NCBI GenBank assembly: GCA_001247695.2
Contig: LGRX02026963.1
Span: 1-60,098 of the forward strand
Source of the DNA: Cymbomonas tetramitiformis
Lineage: Eukaryota > Chlorophyta > Pyramimonadophyceae > Pyramimonadales > Pyramimonadaceae
Direction of reading: 5' to 3'
Length of the DNA stretch: 60,098 nt
The notes beneath the pieces are model-generated. The model made no database searches and was not told where the DNA came from. It was given only the letters and a program-made list of their open reading frames with translations. The translations under genes were made by a program, and so were the position numbers. Of the stretch, positions 1-10,599 are shown piece by piece (within the stretch, counting starts at the first letter, position 1; each line of letters starts with the position of its first letter).

Positions 1-1032
1 AATCAGATTAGGACCACAGGATCAAAACATAACGGCGACGACTCAGATCAGCTCTCGTCAGTTTCCTATTTCGGCCTCGGTACTGAGCCCATTCTCTGTT
101 GAGCAGGCCCTGGCATAGGGGCAGGCAGGTGCAATATCAGATGGCACCACTGCAGCAGATCCTCAAACGCATCCACGATATATGTGCGACAACTCGCGAA
201 TCCATAAGATTGCTGCGAAATGAGCGGACAACGCTTTCGGCATTTCAGCACGCAAACTAGCTTAAAGCATGGCTGCTTGTGCTTGAATTCCGAAACAGGG
301 GGGTGGAGCCTAGAGAGAGCGGAGACTGGTGAAATGGCGAAGGTGGGTGGCGATTCCAGTGCTACCCCGTATCAGGGGCGGATCGCTTTATTTGACGCAG
401 CAGGCGGCCTTTTGGCGGCTTTCCCTCAGGCTGCATCCTGCAAAGTGGCAGTGATATACCTCTAAGCGGGCAGCAGTGCTCACTCCTCTCAAAACGCCAC
501 GACTTTGGGCTCATACACTGATCAGCATGCTCTGGGGCAGCTCCACCAAGGTGCCTGGCCCACTGCCTGCGCAGTGCATGCATGCTAAGAGCCGCTGTCA
601 TGGCAACGGGCAGCGCCACACGTGGCAAAGAGCATGAGTGCATGCTTAGCACTGCCGTCACGATATTAGTGCATGCAGCGGTGAACACAGCCTGCGCGTG
701 CATGCTTAGCGCTGCGGGCCGCCGTGTTGCTCCGCGCGCAGAAGAGCACGGCGCGCACAGATGCCATGGCGCGGCGCCACGTCAAGGAAAGCAGAGCTGC
801 CACGGCTGAACCGCAGCGCTCGCTCTGTGCCATGCTCCTTAGATTCCGTCGTGCCATACGATTGGTTCAGCGCACAGAGCTTTATTAAAATTACATCATC
901 GTCTCTTGCTGTGGGCGGCTTTCCTCCGCTATTATTGCAACCAGTGCCTGCAAAAAGCACTGCTAAAGGTCACAGTCTGCTCGCTCTCTGGCACTCTGTG
1001 AAGTGTCCGCATGACACGCGCGTCTCGTCGCG
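1..1032. other. Gene-free 3' flank of gene A1 with TGCATGC repeats
   Basis: I see no convincing gene here. Between about 565 and 720 the motif TGCATGCTTAGC recurs about every 45-70 bp, giving short spurious ORFs on both strands. The block next to the gene (about 540-1032) recurs with moderate divergence downstream of every family member (5708-6180, 23500-23992, 28668-29141). It therefore travels with the gene and is probably its 3' UTR plus flank. The first ~540 bases recur at 22961-23500. Confidence 0.6.
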
Positions 1033-2145
1033 TCACTTCCGAAATGCCTTCACGTAGTTCAGGGACTTGTCCGTCTTTCCCTTCGCCTTGTTTTTAGCAT
1101 GCGGCGCGCGTGTGGCATCATAGCGGTACACGCTTTTCTGGTTCTTTTTGCTTGAGATACGCACAAACTCCGGATCCTTACAAAGCGTATCCTGAATTCT
1201 ATCGTGCCAATTTTGCTTTAACTTATGCCCGCTTCGTATTGAGGTGTCAAGAGCGCCTATCACGTCCGGCAGCTTCTCCACAGCTGCATATATCTCCCAC
1301 ATAGCTCCTTTCTGCTCAGGGAGCCCTTGCATGGCCTTGGCCACCACTCGCCGCCACCCCACCCTCACCCCATTACATATACCTCTGCCTCCACATCGTC
1401 GTGCATACCCAGGATCCTGTAGCGCACGGAACCGGGCACTGACTGCGTTTGCACTTCTGCCCAGTGACATCCCAATGCTTGCCCACTCCTCCCGCGCCTT
1501 TGCCCGCCTACGCCCCACCAATGCCTCCTCTTCCCTCTTCGTCCACAACGGCCCCGCCTTGTACTCGCTCCCCGTCACCGTGAACGCCACCTTCCCCACC
1601 AGCCGCGTCCTTCGCACGTCGCCGTCGTCGAACGCCACCTCGTACACCCGCTTGTGCCCTTGCGCCGCGCGCTCCGCCAGCCACCGCACCGCACCGCCCA
1701 CCTCCGCCCGCGTCCCGTCCTCCTTCGGCCACGTCACGCGCACCCGGTTGCCGTCCACCAGCAGCGGGTCCCCGCACGCATCCTCCGCTTGCGAGCTCTC
1801 CGTCTTGGACGCCGCCGTCTTCTGAGGCACCTCCGGTGAGACGGCCTTGCGCCGGCGCTTCTTCACCGCCGGCTGCCGGGCGCACGGCACTGCGGCCTGG
1901 CACGTGGCGGGCTGTGCGTGGCTGCGCACGTCCTGCGTGTCCACGAACGCCCCCACCCGTGGCACCCTCGGGGCCACCTCCCGCAGGTCCACCCCGAGCT
2001 CCTCCGCCAGCTTCCGCGCGCCGTTGGTGACTGGCCACATCAGCGGAGGTGGCGCCACGTGGGCAGCAATGGTGTGGGCGCTGGGGTCGATGCTGCGAGG
2101 TCTGCAGAGTGGTGGAAGATCTTCCTGAGTAGCAAGCACAGCCAA
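1033..2145 (-). CDS. Tudor-like / SANT / winged-helix-like nuclear protein, copy A1
   Basis: Open frame of 370 codons; function not recognised. In order it shows: a basic patch KKRRRK at residues 95-100 (likely nuclear signal); a Tudor/PWWP-like segment at about 126-190 (VRVTW, then YEVAFDDGDVR); a SANT/Myb-like segment at about 199-243 with spaced tryptophans 201 and 221; and a winged-helix-like segment at about 275-343 ending in a basic tail. The order SANT then winged helix recalls plant single-Myb-histone proteins, but this is only an analogy. The frame opens with TTG; the first in-frame ATG is at residue 36 (2040). A pyrimidine-rich stretch ending in CAG just upstream looks like a splice acceptor, so a 5' exon may be missing. 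Nearly identical to A2 except in the SANT and winged-helix parts. Confidence 0.75.
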   Translation of the reverse strand: MAVLATQEDLPPLCRPRSIDPSAHTIAAHVAPPPLMWPVTNGARKLAEELGVDLREVAPRVPRVGAFVDTQDVRSHAQPATCQAAVPCARQPAVKKRRRKAVSPEVPQKTAASKTESSQAEDACGDPLLVDGNRVRVTWPKEDGTRAEVGGAVRWLAERAAQGHKRVYEVAFDDGDVRRTRLVGKVAFTVTGSEYKAGPLWTKREEEALVGRRRAKAREEWASIGMSLGRSANAVSARFRALQDPGYARRCGGRGICNGVRVGWRRVVAKAMQGLPEQKGAMWEIYAAVEKLPDVIGALDTSIRSGHKLKQNWHDRIQDTLCKDPEFVRISSKKNQKSVYRYDATRAPHAKNKAKGKTDKSLNYVKAFRK

Positions 2146-2329
2146 GCGTATATTTGATGGCTCACTGAAAAGGGGAGCAACGCTGGTCAGCGTTACTCGG
2201 TGTGTGTACGTGCACGTGTGCGCATGCTTATGATTGGACCGATTTACTTGACAACAAGTAATCTGCTATCCAGATTACCAGAATTCCACAGAGAAGAAAG
2301 TCGCTTGCACTTCGTTCAAACGCTGGGGC

Positions 2330-2990
2330 CTATGCGTGCGTGCATGTGTGTGCTCATCCTTGGACCAATTCTTTTCGCTGCACTATGTCCTCACGCCCAG
2401 GATCAAAGGATTCAGCACATACTTTGGGACACCGTGGGTGTGCTTATCCTTGGACCGACTACTTTGGTACCCCGTAGCCACAAAAGACCGGCTACACTAT
2501 GTACCCACGCCGGGGATCAAAGGATTTAGCGCACACTTCGGGACACTTATCCGGAATATCCGGAGCTCACTCGTGAAGAATGGGACTCCCTAAAGCCTCA
2601 CTGAAATGTGGGTGTGCTTATCCTTGGACCGACTACTTTGGTACCCCGTAGCCACAAAAGACCGGCTACACTATGTACCCACGCCGGGGATCAAAGGATT
2701 TAGCGCACACTTCGGGACACTTATCCGGAATATCCGGAGCTCACTCGTGAAGAATGGGACTCCCTAAAGCCTCACTGAGTCACCCGAGCCCCTCTGCATC
2801 CGCACCGCCAACGCACTGCTGGCTTGTGCCTGAAGCCAGTTCATTCCTGCTCCCCGAGTTGCGCGAGCCATATCTCCACCACCAAGCCTACGCGCAGGAC
2901 CGCCCTTCTGCTTCCCGAGCCTCGCTGGACCACCTGAGCCCCTCTGCGACTGCCCTGCCGGCGCACTGCTGCTGTGTCTCTGAAGCCGGC
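2330..2990 (+). repeat. R-family repeats (three units)
   Basis: Unit of roughly 170-200 bp, or about 380 bp in its longest form, beginning near TTATCCTTGGACC and containing GGGATCAAAGGATTYAG and CTTATCCGGAAT. Cores lie near 2395, 2515 and 2693. The second and third units (about 2435-2604 and 2607-2779) are identical over about 170 bp. The family has at least 12 cores in the window. One frame of the better-preserved copies reads through the core (HYVPTPGIKGFS, then DTYPEFPEL), so it may be a fragment of an unrecognised mobile-element gene. Confidence 0.8.
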
Positions 2991-5700
2991 GGCTCACCTC
3001 CGCCAATCGAGCCACCCCTTCACCATGCATGCATAAAATTAATGGTGACTGTGTAGGACCCCACTATTCCCTGTATTGCATTAGATAACCCTATAACCCT
3101 GCAGGATGTAGGGACTGAAGGGTCAATATGCATCGTAAACATTGCATATAAGGACCATACGGTAAAACAAGAGCGACGACACAGATCGTCTGGCATGCAC
3201 TGCCACTTGAGCCGTGACACTGGGCCCGTTTGCTGCATAAAGACCCGTCCCACGGAAGCAGGAAAGTGGAAGGTCAGATGCCACAGCTGCGAGATACCGT
3301 CTTTAACCCAGAGCGCATCGCAATCTCAATCTCAAGGAAAAGACACGCCATCATTTGGCATGCTGCGACAGGAGTGGGAAAGCATTATGACGATGCAGCG
3401 CGCAAACTGTCATAAGGTGGCAGTGATGGGAAGCTCGCATGCTGTTTGTGCTCCAGGCATCTGAAAGGTGACGAAGCCCAGCTCTGCTGTGATCGGAGGT
3501 TCGACAGACCGGCACGCGACGCAATAAAGCCGGCACTGACAGCTCCCCTTGTTCTCCGGATCTCCCTAGATTTGCGGTGAAAACCAAGGCAGTAACTGCA
3601 AGAGACCCCGCGGAGTAGCTCGAGTTGGAGCCTGTGGAATTTCAGTGGTGTCAGTAATTGGCACAAATCTTGCCGACCACTGAAATATAGTACCCATCCA
3701 ATAGAGCTGAAAGACTGTATGCACAAAAGGAGGCCGAACACACAGGCTCCGCTTTGTTCTTTTGCACTTCTGCATCTGCTAATCATGGGTGCGCCTCGTG
3801 ATGCTACGGTGCAGCACGGTGGCTCGCTGCCGATCAGGACCTCCCGAGGAAGTCAGCATTAAGCACCCGCTGTTCGGCGCTACGGTGCCACACTAGGAGA
3901 ATAGCCATGCTACCCGCTGACCACACAGCGGTTCTCAGGCAGTCACTGGACTGGGGTTCGGCCTTCCTGTATGGCGGATGACCGTCCAGCGATTCTCAGG
4001 ACGTCGCTGGGCTGCGGATTCGGCCTTCCTTTATGGCAGGCTGCCGGCCTCACTAGCCTGCAGATATTTGGACGCTTGGCGTCGGCTTCTAACGTTTCGG
4101 TGCTGCGGGATCACAAGCTCGGTGACAGAGCTCGGCGGGGAGCTGAGGTATATTGCGCTCTCTGAGGTGCCATCTCATGCTTGTGGTATGATCCACTCAC
4201 CGAGAAGGCGGTGAAGCCTGGTGTGGCGGTATTCCCAGAGGACTGGACAGAATGGGCACAGTTGCATGCAGGTTGCACTCCCCAGAGATGGCCCCACTCA
4301 AAGCTAACGGCGTGCTCATAGTTCTGGAACCGGAATCTGCGGAGAGGCTCAGCATTTTGGTGAGGGACGTGGCTATCGGGCATGGTGGACGACGCGGACT
4401 ATCTGCCGGATACATGGCAGTGATGACATCCCCGCACACCACGCGATTCAGTGGGCGCGTAGTTGTATGGGGACCAGCCTAACGCGGTCGCTCGAGATTA
4501 CTCCTCTGATCTACAAACATCGGGTCTATCATGAGCTTCATGTCCGTCTTAAGGCCCAGTACCCCTACTACATGGAGGTGAAGGTTACCGGTCGGGAGCA
4601 GCTGGAGTGGGCAAGTATCTGTGCCCGGGCAGTCGATGCCCATCCGGTCACCTTATTCGATGACTCTCTTAACCAACAACACCGTACTAGATCTGCCTGC
4701 AAGATAAATACTTTCAACCGGAACAGATATGTCTGGCTGAGCAAGGCATTCCTGGGAAGCTGTTGCCAACTGCAGCTAGCAAACCTCCAACGTACAGGGG
4801 GGCCTTGTCAGCGCCGGAATCGGCGGAGAGGATACGAGCCATCCGCAATGACACGGAGTCCCCTGGCGCGTGTGAGAGGGGAGCTCAGCATGATTCATAT
4901 TCCAATAGACCGCCCGCTCCTTCTGTTGCATCAACGGGTTCAAACATGGCCGCCAGGTCGTCCGTGCTCTTGTGCCAATCCTGGTGGAAGCACAAATTCA
5001 TATCCATTCAACCGCAATGGCCCATGTTCACAAAATGTGCTCACCAGCAGTAGTCGAACTTGGGTTGTCCGGCATGGCCCCCATACCAACCACCAGGCCG
5101 TGAGCTCGCTGTGTTGCTTGATACGCCCTTCCATGTCTGATCATGTGCTCGTCTGGCTGTCGGATTGTCATGTGCTTTCGGGTTCCCCAATACTGTCGTA
5201 GAGCTCCTTTTGGCGCGGCCGTCCGGTTCCTCTTGGTGTAGCGCCCCTTCCCGGCACTTCTCGAAAGGGTGCATTTCCCCAGCAGGACGTGCTGCAGACG
5301 AGGCTGGGCAAGCGTCTCGGTCTGAAGAGGAGCACAGCGCGCATCTGCGTGCAGGGCCGTGGGGGCACACGTCTGCGACTGTGCGCTATCGTGCCCTCAG
5401 TCAGGTTGATGGTCATACTTGCACTCGCCCTTGGGCTCGACCACGTGGATGCAGAAGCCGCCGTCCTCGCCTCAGAGCTGCACCTGGACCTGCATCTGAG
5501 CTCGTGTTCGCGCCTGCAGTGTGATGGGTGTATGTGTGGCAAGCTGCGGAAGGCTGCGGGTGGCTCGGCGCACGCCGCGAAGGCTGGCTCGAGGACGATG
5601 CCCTCACAGTGGGGTATGCCCGGAGGACTCGCGAGAGTGCAGTGGGGCCGCGCCTGCGCTATAATCGGTTCAGCCTTCGTGCTCAGGGGCAGCTCAACCG
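2990..5700. other. Conserved block between type A and type B genes, copy 1
   Basis: Nearly identical to 25950-28660. No known domain is seen. It contains a 244-codon ATG ORF on + (4467-5201) that is also intact in copy 2 (27425-28159). Differences between the copies include synonymous and replacement changes with no clear coding pattern, so I do not call it a gene. Segments near 3140-3420 resemble 20-260 distantly, and a motif near 3790-3960 resembles 9880-10080, suggesting old internal duplications. Confidence 0.5.
4467..5201 (+). CDS. 244-codon ORF of unknown function, copy 1
   Basis: ATG-started ORF preserved at full length in both copies of the duplication. It shows no recognisable domain, signal peptide or membrane segment. 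It is cysteine- and arginine-rich toward the C-terminus, which is typical of chance ORFs in GC-rich DNA. Preservation may simply reflect the youth of the duplication. Low confidence that it is a gene. Confidence 0.2.
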   Translation: MGTSLTRSLEITPLIYKHRVYHELHVRLKAQYPYYMEVKVTGREQLEWASICARAVDAHPVTLFDDSLNQQHRTRSACKINTFNRNRYVWLSKAFLGSCCQLQLANLQRTGGPCQRRNRRRGYEPSAMTRSPLARVRGELSMIHIPIDRPLLLLHQRVQTWPPGRPCSCANPGGSTNSYPFNRNGPCSQNVLTSSSRTWVVRHGPHTNHQAVSSLCCLIRPSMSDHVLVWLSDCHVLSGSPILS

Positions 5701-5707
5701 CAGTGCC

Positions 5708-6180
5708 TTGCACTGCCTGCGCAGTGCATGCATGCTAAGAGCCGCTGCCATGGCAGCGGGCACCGCCACACGTGGCAAACAGCATGAGTGCATGCTTAGC
5801 ACTGCCGTCACGATATTAGTGCATGCAGCGGTGAACACAGCCTGCACGTGCATGCTTAGCGCTGCAGGCCACCGTGTTGCTCCGCGCGCAGTACAGCACG
5901 GCGCGCACAGATGCAATGGCTTGGCGCCACGTCAAGGAAAGCAGAGCTGCCACGGCTGAACCGCAGCGCTCGCTCTGTGCCATGCTCCATGATCTCCGTC
6001 GTGCCATACGATTGGTTGAGTGCGCAGAGCTTTATTAAAATTAAATAATCGTCTCTTGCTGTGGGCGGCTATCCTACGCTAAAATCGCAACCAGTGCCTG
6101 CAAAAGCACTGCTAAGGTCACAGTCTGCTCGCTCTCTGGCGCTCTGTGAAGTGTCCGCATGACACGCGCGTCTCGTCGCG
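5708..6180. other. 3' flank of gene B1 with TGCATGC repeats
   Basis: Diverged paralogue of 540-1032, with the same TGCATGCTTAGC recurrences. This shows that the type A and type B units arose by an older duplication with a ~5.15 kb period, in the same orientation. No gene was seen. Confidence 0.6.
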
Positions 6181-7333
6181 TCACTTCCGAAATGCCTTCA
6201 CGTAGTTCAGGGACTTGTCCGTCTTTCCCTTCGCCTTGTTTTTAGCATGCGGCGCGCGTGTGGCATCATAGCGGTACGCACTTTTCCGGCTCCGTTTGCT
6301 TGAGATACGCACAAACTCCGGATGCTTGAGGAGCGTATCCTGAATTCGCATCTGCCAATTTTGCAGTGTCTTCTGTCCAGGTGTTATTGAGGTGTCAAGA
6401 GCGCCTATCACGTCCGGTAGCTTCTCCACAGCTGCATATATCTCCCACATAGCTCCTTTCTGCTCAGGGAGCCCTCGCAAGGCCTTCGCCACCACTCCCC
6501 GCCACCCCACCCTCACCCCGGTATGGATACCGCTGCCTCCACATGATGGTGCATACCCAGGATCATGTAGCTTAAGGAAACGATTAATGACTGCTTGTGT
6601 ACTTCTTCTGAGTGACACCGCGATGCTTGCCCACTCCTCCTGCGGCGCTGCCCGCCTCCGCTGAACCATTGCCTCGTCATCCCTCTTGGTCCACAACCGC
6701 CCCGCCTTGTACCCGCTCCCCGTCAACGTGAACGCCACCTTCCCCACCAGCCGCGTCCACCGCACGTCGCCGTCGTCGAACGCCACCTCGTACACGCGCT
6801 TGCGCCCCTGCGCCGCGCGCTCTGGCAGCCACCGCACCACCCCGTCCACCTCCGCCCGCGTCCCGTCCTCCATCGGCCACGTCACGCGCACCCGGTTGCC
6901 GTCCACCAGCAGTGGGTCTCCGCCCACATCCTCCGCCTGCGAGCTCTCCGGCTCGCACGCCGCCGTCTTCTGAGGCACCTCCGGCGACACGGCCTCCCGC
7001 CGGCGCTTCTTCACCGCCGGCTGCCGGGCGCACGGCACTGCGGCCTGGCACGTGGCGGGCTGTGCGTGGCTTGCGCACGTCCTGCGTGTCCACGAACGCC
7101 CCCACCCGTGGCACCCTCGGGGCCACCTCCCGCAAGTCCACCCCGAGCTCCTCCGCCAGCTTCCGCGCGCCGTTGGTGACTGGCCACATCAGCGGAGGTG
7201 GCGCCACGTGGGCAGCAATGGTGTGGGCGCTGCGTTCGATGCTGCGAGGCCTGCAGAGTGGTGGAAGACCCTCCTGAGTCAGCAAGCGCACCCAAGCGGT
7301 CATATCGCGGCTTGGCAAGGAGAGGAACGGCAC
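6181..7333 (-). pseudogene. Tudor-like / SANT / winged-helix-like protein, copy B1 (frameshifted)
   Basis: Type B paralogue, closest to B2 at 29142-30293. The main frame (6181-7038 and somewhat upstream) carries the basic patch and the Tudor-like, SANT and winged-helix-like segments. The N-terminal part lies in another frame (to 7333). Comparison with B2 and the A copies shows one extra base in the GCGTGGCTTGCGCAC stretch near 7070, where B2 and A have one base fewer. This would disconnect the N-terminal ~100 residues. It may be a real inactivating mutation or an assembly error. The winged-helix recognition segment reads QNWQMRIQ, as in A2 but unlike B2. Confidence 0.75.
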
Positions 7334-7344
7334 TGGTCAGCAGC

Positions 7345-8500
7345 TAGTGGGTGCGTGTGCTTATCCTTGGACTGATTCCACGGGCAAACCAGAACTCAGA
7401 CCACCAGCTTGCCACGGAAAGTCAGCAGCACTATGTGCTGGGATCAAAGGATTCAGCACACACTTCGGAACACATAACTGGATTTTCTGGACCTCTGTCA
7501 CAAAGAACAGGAAACCTGGATGCTGGGTGCGCACGTGTGTGTTTGAATGGGTTTGGACTTTTTATTGGTGACACTACTCATGGCAACAGTACGCACCGAA
7601 AACGCTCCCGGCGTACCCTGCTCGGAGGATCAAACCTATTCACACAATGTTGGTGGATGGCCGACGTTCACCAACCACCACCGCTAGAAGTACTAGCCAC
7701 GGGCACCCTAAGTGCGCCCGTGGGGTTCCAGCTCGCCATACTCCCTTATACATCCGAGAGTCCGGGAGGTGCCCTTGCCAGGCCCGCAGGAGACGCCTGA
7801 GGGAGGGGCTGCCAGGCCCCAAACCCGCCAAGTCCCGCCGTGTCCCCCCCACCAGATGAGTCACTGCCGTGTCCGCCGGATGGCGCACGCTAGCCCCCCC
7901 AACGCCTAAACATGCCCAGAAGCCGAGCCATCGCCAAGCCACCCCTCCGCCCCCCCCTTCCATTCCCGCACGCATCCGGGTCGCCAGCCCGGTCCGGCCT
8001 TGCACAGCCATTCCCTCCAGCACCTCTTCCACCCGGCTGCCCCAATTGGCTCCTCGCTCCTGCGTGAAAAACTCCCGCTCCGAGCTCGGCGACAGCGGGT
8101 CATCCGCCTCCATCAGGATGTCGTCCGCGCTGAGGATGTGGGTGGATGCCCCCTGGCTGGCCGCACTTGCGCTCACCGAGCCTCCATCACCTTAGGGCCC
8201 CCTCGTGCCTGGGCCCTGGGTCACGGCCACCGAGGCCACCCTCGTCGGCACCTCTTGCCGTGTGTGTGTGTGTGAATGGGTTTGGACGTTGTTTATCCTT
8301 GGACCGGCTCCTAGGGCAACCAGCACCCAAACCACCCGAATGACACAGAACGTCGGATGAAATATGCACCCACGCCAGGAATTGAAGGATTCAGCCCACG
8401 CTCCGGGACACTTATCTGGATCATCCAGTTCTCACTAGTGGAGAGCAGGACCCCCTAGGCCTCACTGAGCCACCTGAGCGCCTCTGTGGCTGCTCTATCC
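7345..8500. repeat. R-family repeats and an associated multicopy block upstream of B1
   Basis: R-family cores occur near 7440 and 8380. Between them (about 7640-8240) lies a GC-rich block whose - strand is open for up to 178 codons. The same block recurs at 30600-31200 and, diverged, at 21000-21500. The protein has no recognisable domain. I treat it as a dispersed repeat, possibly a mobile-element gene fragment, rather than a host gene. A short TG run lies near 8260. Confidence 0.6.
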
Positions 8501-8766
8501 GCGCACTGAAGCTACGCTGCTGAAGCCGGACCACCTCCATCCTTCTAGCTGCCCGAGCCGCCTCTCAACCACCAAGCCTATGCCGAGAGCCACCACCCTG
8601 CTCCCTGTCCGCCCCAAAATCGGATGCAAGACGCGGGAACAGGCTAATATAGGGTCGAATGAGGACATTTCGGAGGAAGCATCATTGCACAACGTTGTGT
8701 CTCGCATACCGCATTCATGACGTGGACTAGGGATATTCTACGGATGGTTGAGTATAACGTGATAGC

Positions 8767-8958
8767 ATGCTGGACTATTGTGATACTGCGTATTCATCAG
8801 AGTTTGCAGTTACTGTTGGTGAGCTTTGTGAGGTCTTGTTGCAGGAGCCCGTTGTTGTGCGTGACACAAAGAAGAAGCACGTTGAGAGAAGTGCTCGTCT
8901 TGGAGAGGATAGCAGGACAGGTGACTGCGATGAATCTATCTATATAAACATGCTCTGA
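8767..8958 (+). CDS. Short ORF of unknown function, interrupted in copy 2
   Basis: A 63-codon ATG ORF with balanced composition (acidic and basic residues, few low-complexity runs). In copy 2 the first part is missing through a ~0.2 kb difference after 31530, but the downstream codons are preserved and extend further in frame (31581-31997). It may be an exon remnant. No family is recognised. The region 8500-9240 holds no other supported gene. Confidence 0.25.
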   Translation: MLDYCDTAYSSEFAVTVGELCEVLLQEPVVVRDTKKKHVERSARLGEDSRTGDCDESIYINML

Positions 8959-9248
8959 CGCTTCGCCTGGCTTTGTGGGCAGTGTTGACTCTGGCTCGGA
9001 GGCAGAAGCACGGGAACGGATCTTGACTTGCTACCCGAGCTTGTGGACGACCAAGCTTTGGACACGTGGGTGGGCACACTTTGGGGGTCTTGCTGCAGCC
9101 AGCCGGCCTGCTCGTGCCAGGACGCTTCAAAGAGGACGGCAAGACGGCGCCACGTCATTTCATGTCTGCGCTGGGCAAGGGCAGGGCGCCCCTTGTGCCA
9201 GTGTGTTCACAAGAACCTACAGTCCGTCAGCCTCGTGGCGGTAGACCC

Positions 9249-9868
9249 CCTCAATGCAGCCAGGGTGGAGAAGAGAGCGCGTGGCGCCCACACGGTGAGG
9301 GCTCCCCTTGATGCAGCCAGGGTGGAGAAGAGAGCGCGTGGCGCCCACACGGTGAGGACTCCCCTTGATGCAGCCAGGGTGGAGAAGAGGGCGCGTGGCG
9401 CCCACACGATGAGACTCCCCTTGATGCAGCCAGGGTGGAGAAGAGGGCGCGTGGCGCCCACACGGTGAGGACTCCCCCTTGTGCAGCCAGGGTGGAGAAG
9501 AGGGGCGCGTGGCGCCCACACGGTGAGACCCTTGATGCGGCCAGGGTGGAGAAAGAGAAACGTGGCGCCCACACGATGAGGACTCCCCTTGGTGCAGCCA
9601 GGGTGGAGAAAGAGGCGTGGCGCCCACACGGTGAGACTCCCTTGATGCCAGCCGGGTGGAGAAGAGAGGCGTGGCGCCCACGGTGAAAGGGCTTTCCCCG
9701 TGATGCAGCCGAGGGAGGTGGAAGGGCGCGTGGCGCCACAGTGAGGACTCCCATGATGCAGCAGGGTGGAGAAGAGGGCGCGTGGCGCCCACACGGTGAG
9801 GACTCCCCTTGATGCAGCCAGGGTGTAGAAGAGGGCGCGTGGCGCCCACACGGTGAGTGTGCTTCTTG
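9249..9868. repeat. ~56-bp minisatellite, about 11 units (copy 1)
   Basis: Imperfect direct repeats, each containing GATGCAGCCAGGGTGGAGAA and GCGTGGCGCCCACACGGTGA, with units of about 53-58 bp. Copy 2 has about 7 units (31999-32390). The long ORFs on both strands here are translations of the repeat. Confidence 0.9.
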
Positions 9869-10118
9869 GTGCTACGTTGTACCACTATGCGAACAGCCAT
9901 GTTAACCACCTCCGGGTCGGCCCTCCTGGGGATGTCAGCATCAAGCACCTGCTGCATTAGTCGCTGCCACCCAGACCTCCGGGTCGGCCCTCCAGGGGAT
10001 GTCAGCATCAAGCCCCTGCTGCATTAAGGGCGTGCCTCGTGGTACTACATTGTGGCACGATGCGATCAGCCATGCTAGCCATTTCCCCGACTGACGCTTG
10101 ACATGCAGGTGGACTGAA

Positions 10119-10590
10119 GCCATCAGACCAACGGCTCGTGCTGTCGGCCGAAAGCCATCAGACCAACGGCTCGCGCTGTCGGCCGAAAGCCATCAGACCA
10201 ACGGCTCGTGCTGTCGGCCGAAAGCCATCAGACCAACGGCTCGTGCTGTCGGCCGAAAGCCATCAGACCAACGGCTCGTGCTTTCGGCCGAAAGCCATCA
10301 GACCAACGGCTCGTGCTGTCGGCCGAAAGCCATCAGAAAAGCCATCAGACCAACGGCTCGTGCTGTCGGCCGAAAGCCATCAGACCAACGGCTCGTGCTG
10401 TCGGCCGAAAGCCATCAGACCAACGGCTCGCGCTGTCGGCCGAAAGCCATCAGACCAACGGCTCGTGCTGTCGGCCGAAAGCCATCAGACCCAACGGCTC
10501 GTGCTGTCGGCCGAAAGCCATCAGACCAACGGCTCGTGCTTTCGGCCGAAAGCCATCAGACCAACGGCTCGTGCTGTCGGCCGAAAGCCG
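10119..10590. repeat. 35-bp minisatellite, 13 units plus a partial unit (copy 1)
   Basis: Head-to-tail copies of a 35-bp unit starting GCCATCAGACCAACGGCTCG and ending TCGGCCGAAA. There is one 12-bp truncated unit near 10329 and one unit with an extra C near 10489. Copy 2 has only four units (32648-32790). There are no spacers between units, so this is not a CRISPR array. Confidence 0.95.
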
Positions 10591-10599
10591 GCGGCTGAG

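Noticed and set aside
1508..2128. Several long ORFs antisense or out of frame to gene A1 (and equivalents in B1, A2, B2)
   Set aside because: GC-rich coding DNA gives stop-poor shadow frames. The Tudor, SANT and winged-helix features and replacement pattern fit only the chosen frame.
3385..3786. 133-codon - strand ORF in both copies
   Set aside because: No domain; conservation is no greater than that of surrounding non-coding sequence in the young duplication.
4467..5201. 244-codon ORF as a confident gene
   Set aside because: Intact in both copies, but substitutions show no coding bias and no family is recognised. Kept only as a low-confidence entry.
7060..7075. Programmed frameshifting in gene B1
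   Set aside because: No slippery sequence is apparent and B2 and both A copies are continuous without it.
9207..10011. Long - strand ORFs (214-264 codons)
   Set aside because: They are translations of the ~56-bp minisatellite; unit length varies and the frames differ between the two copies.
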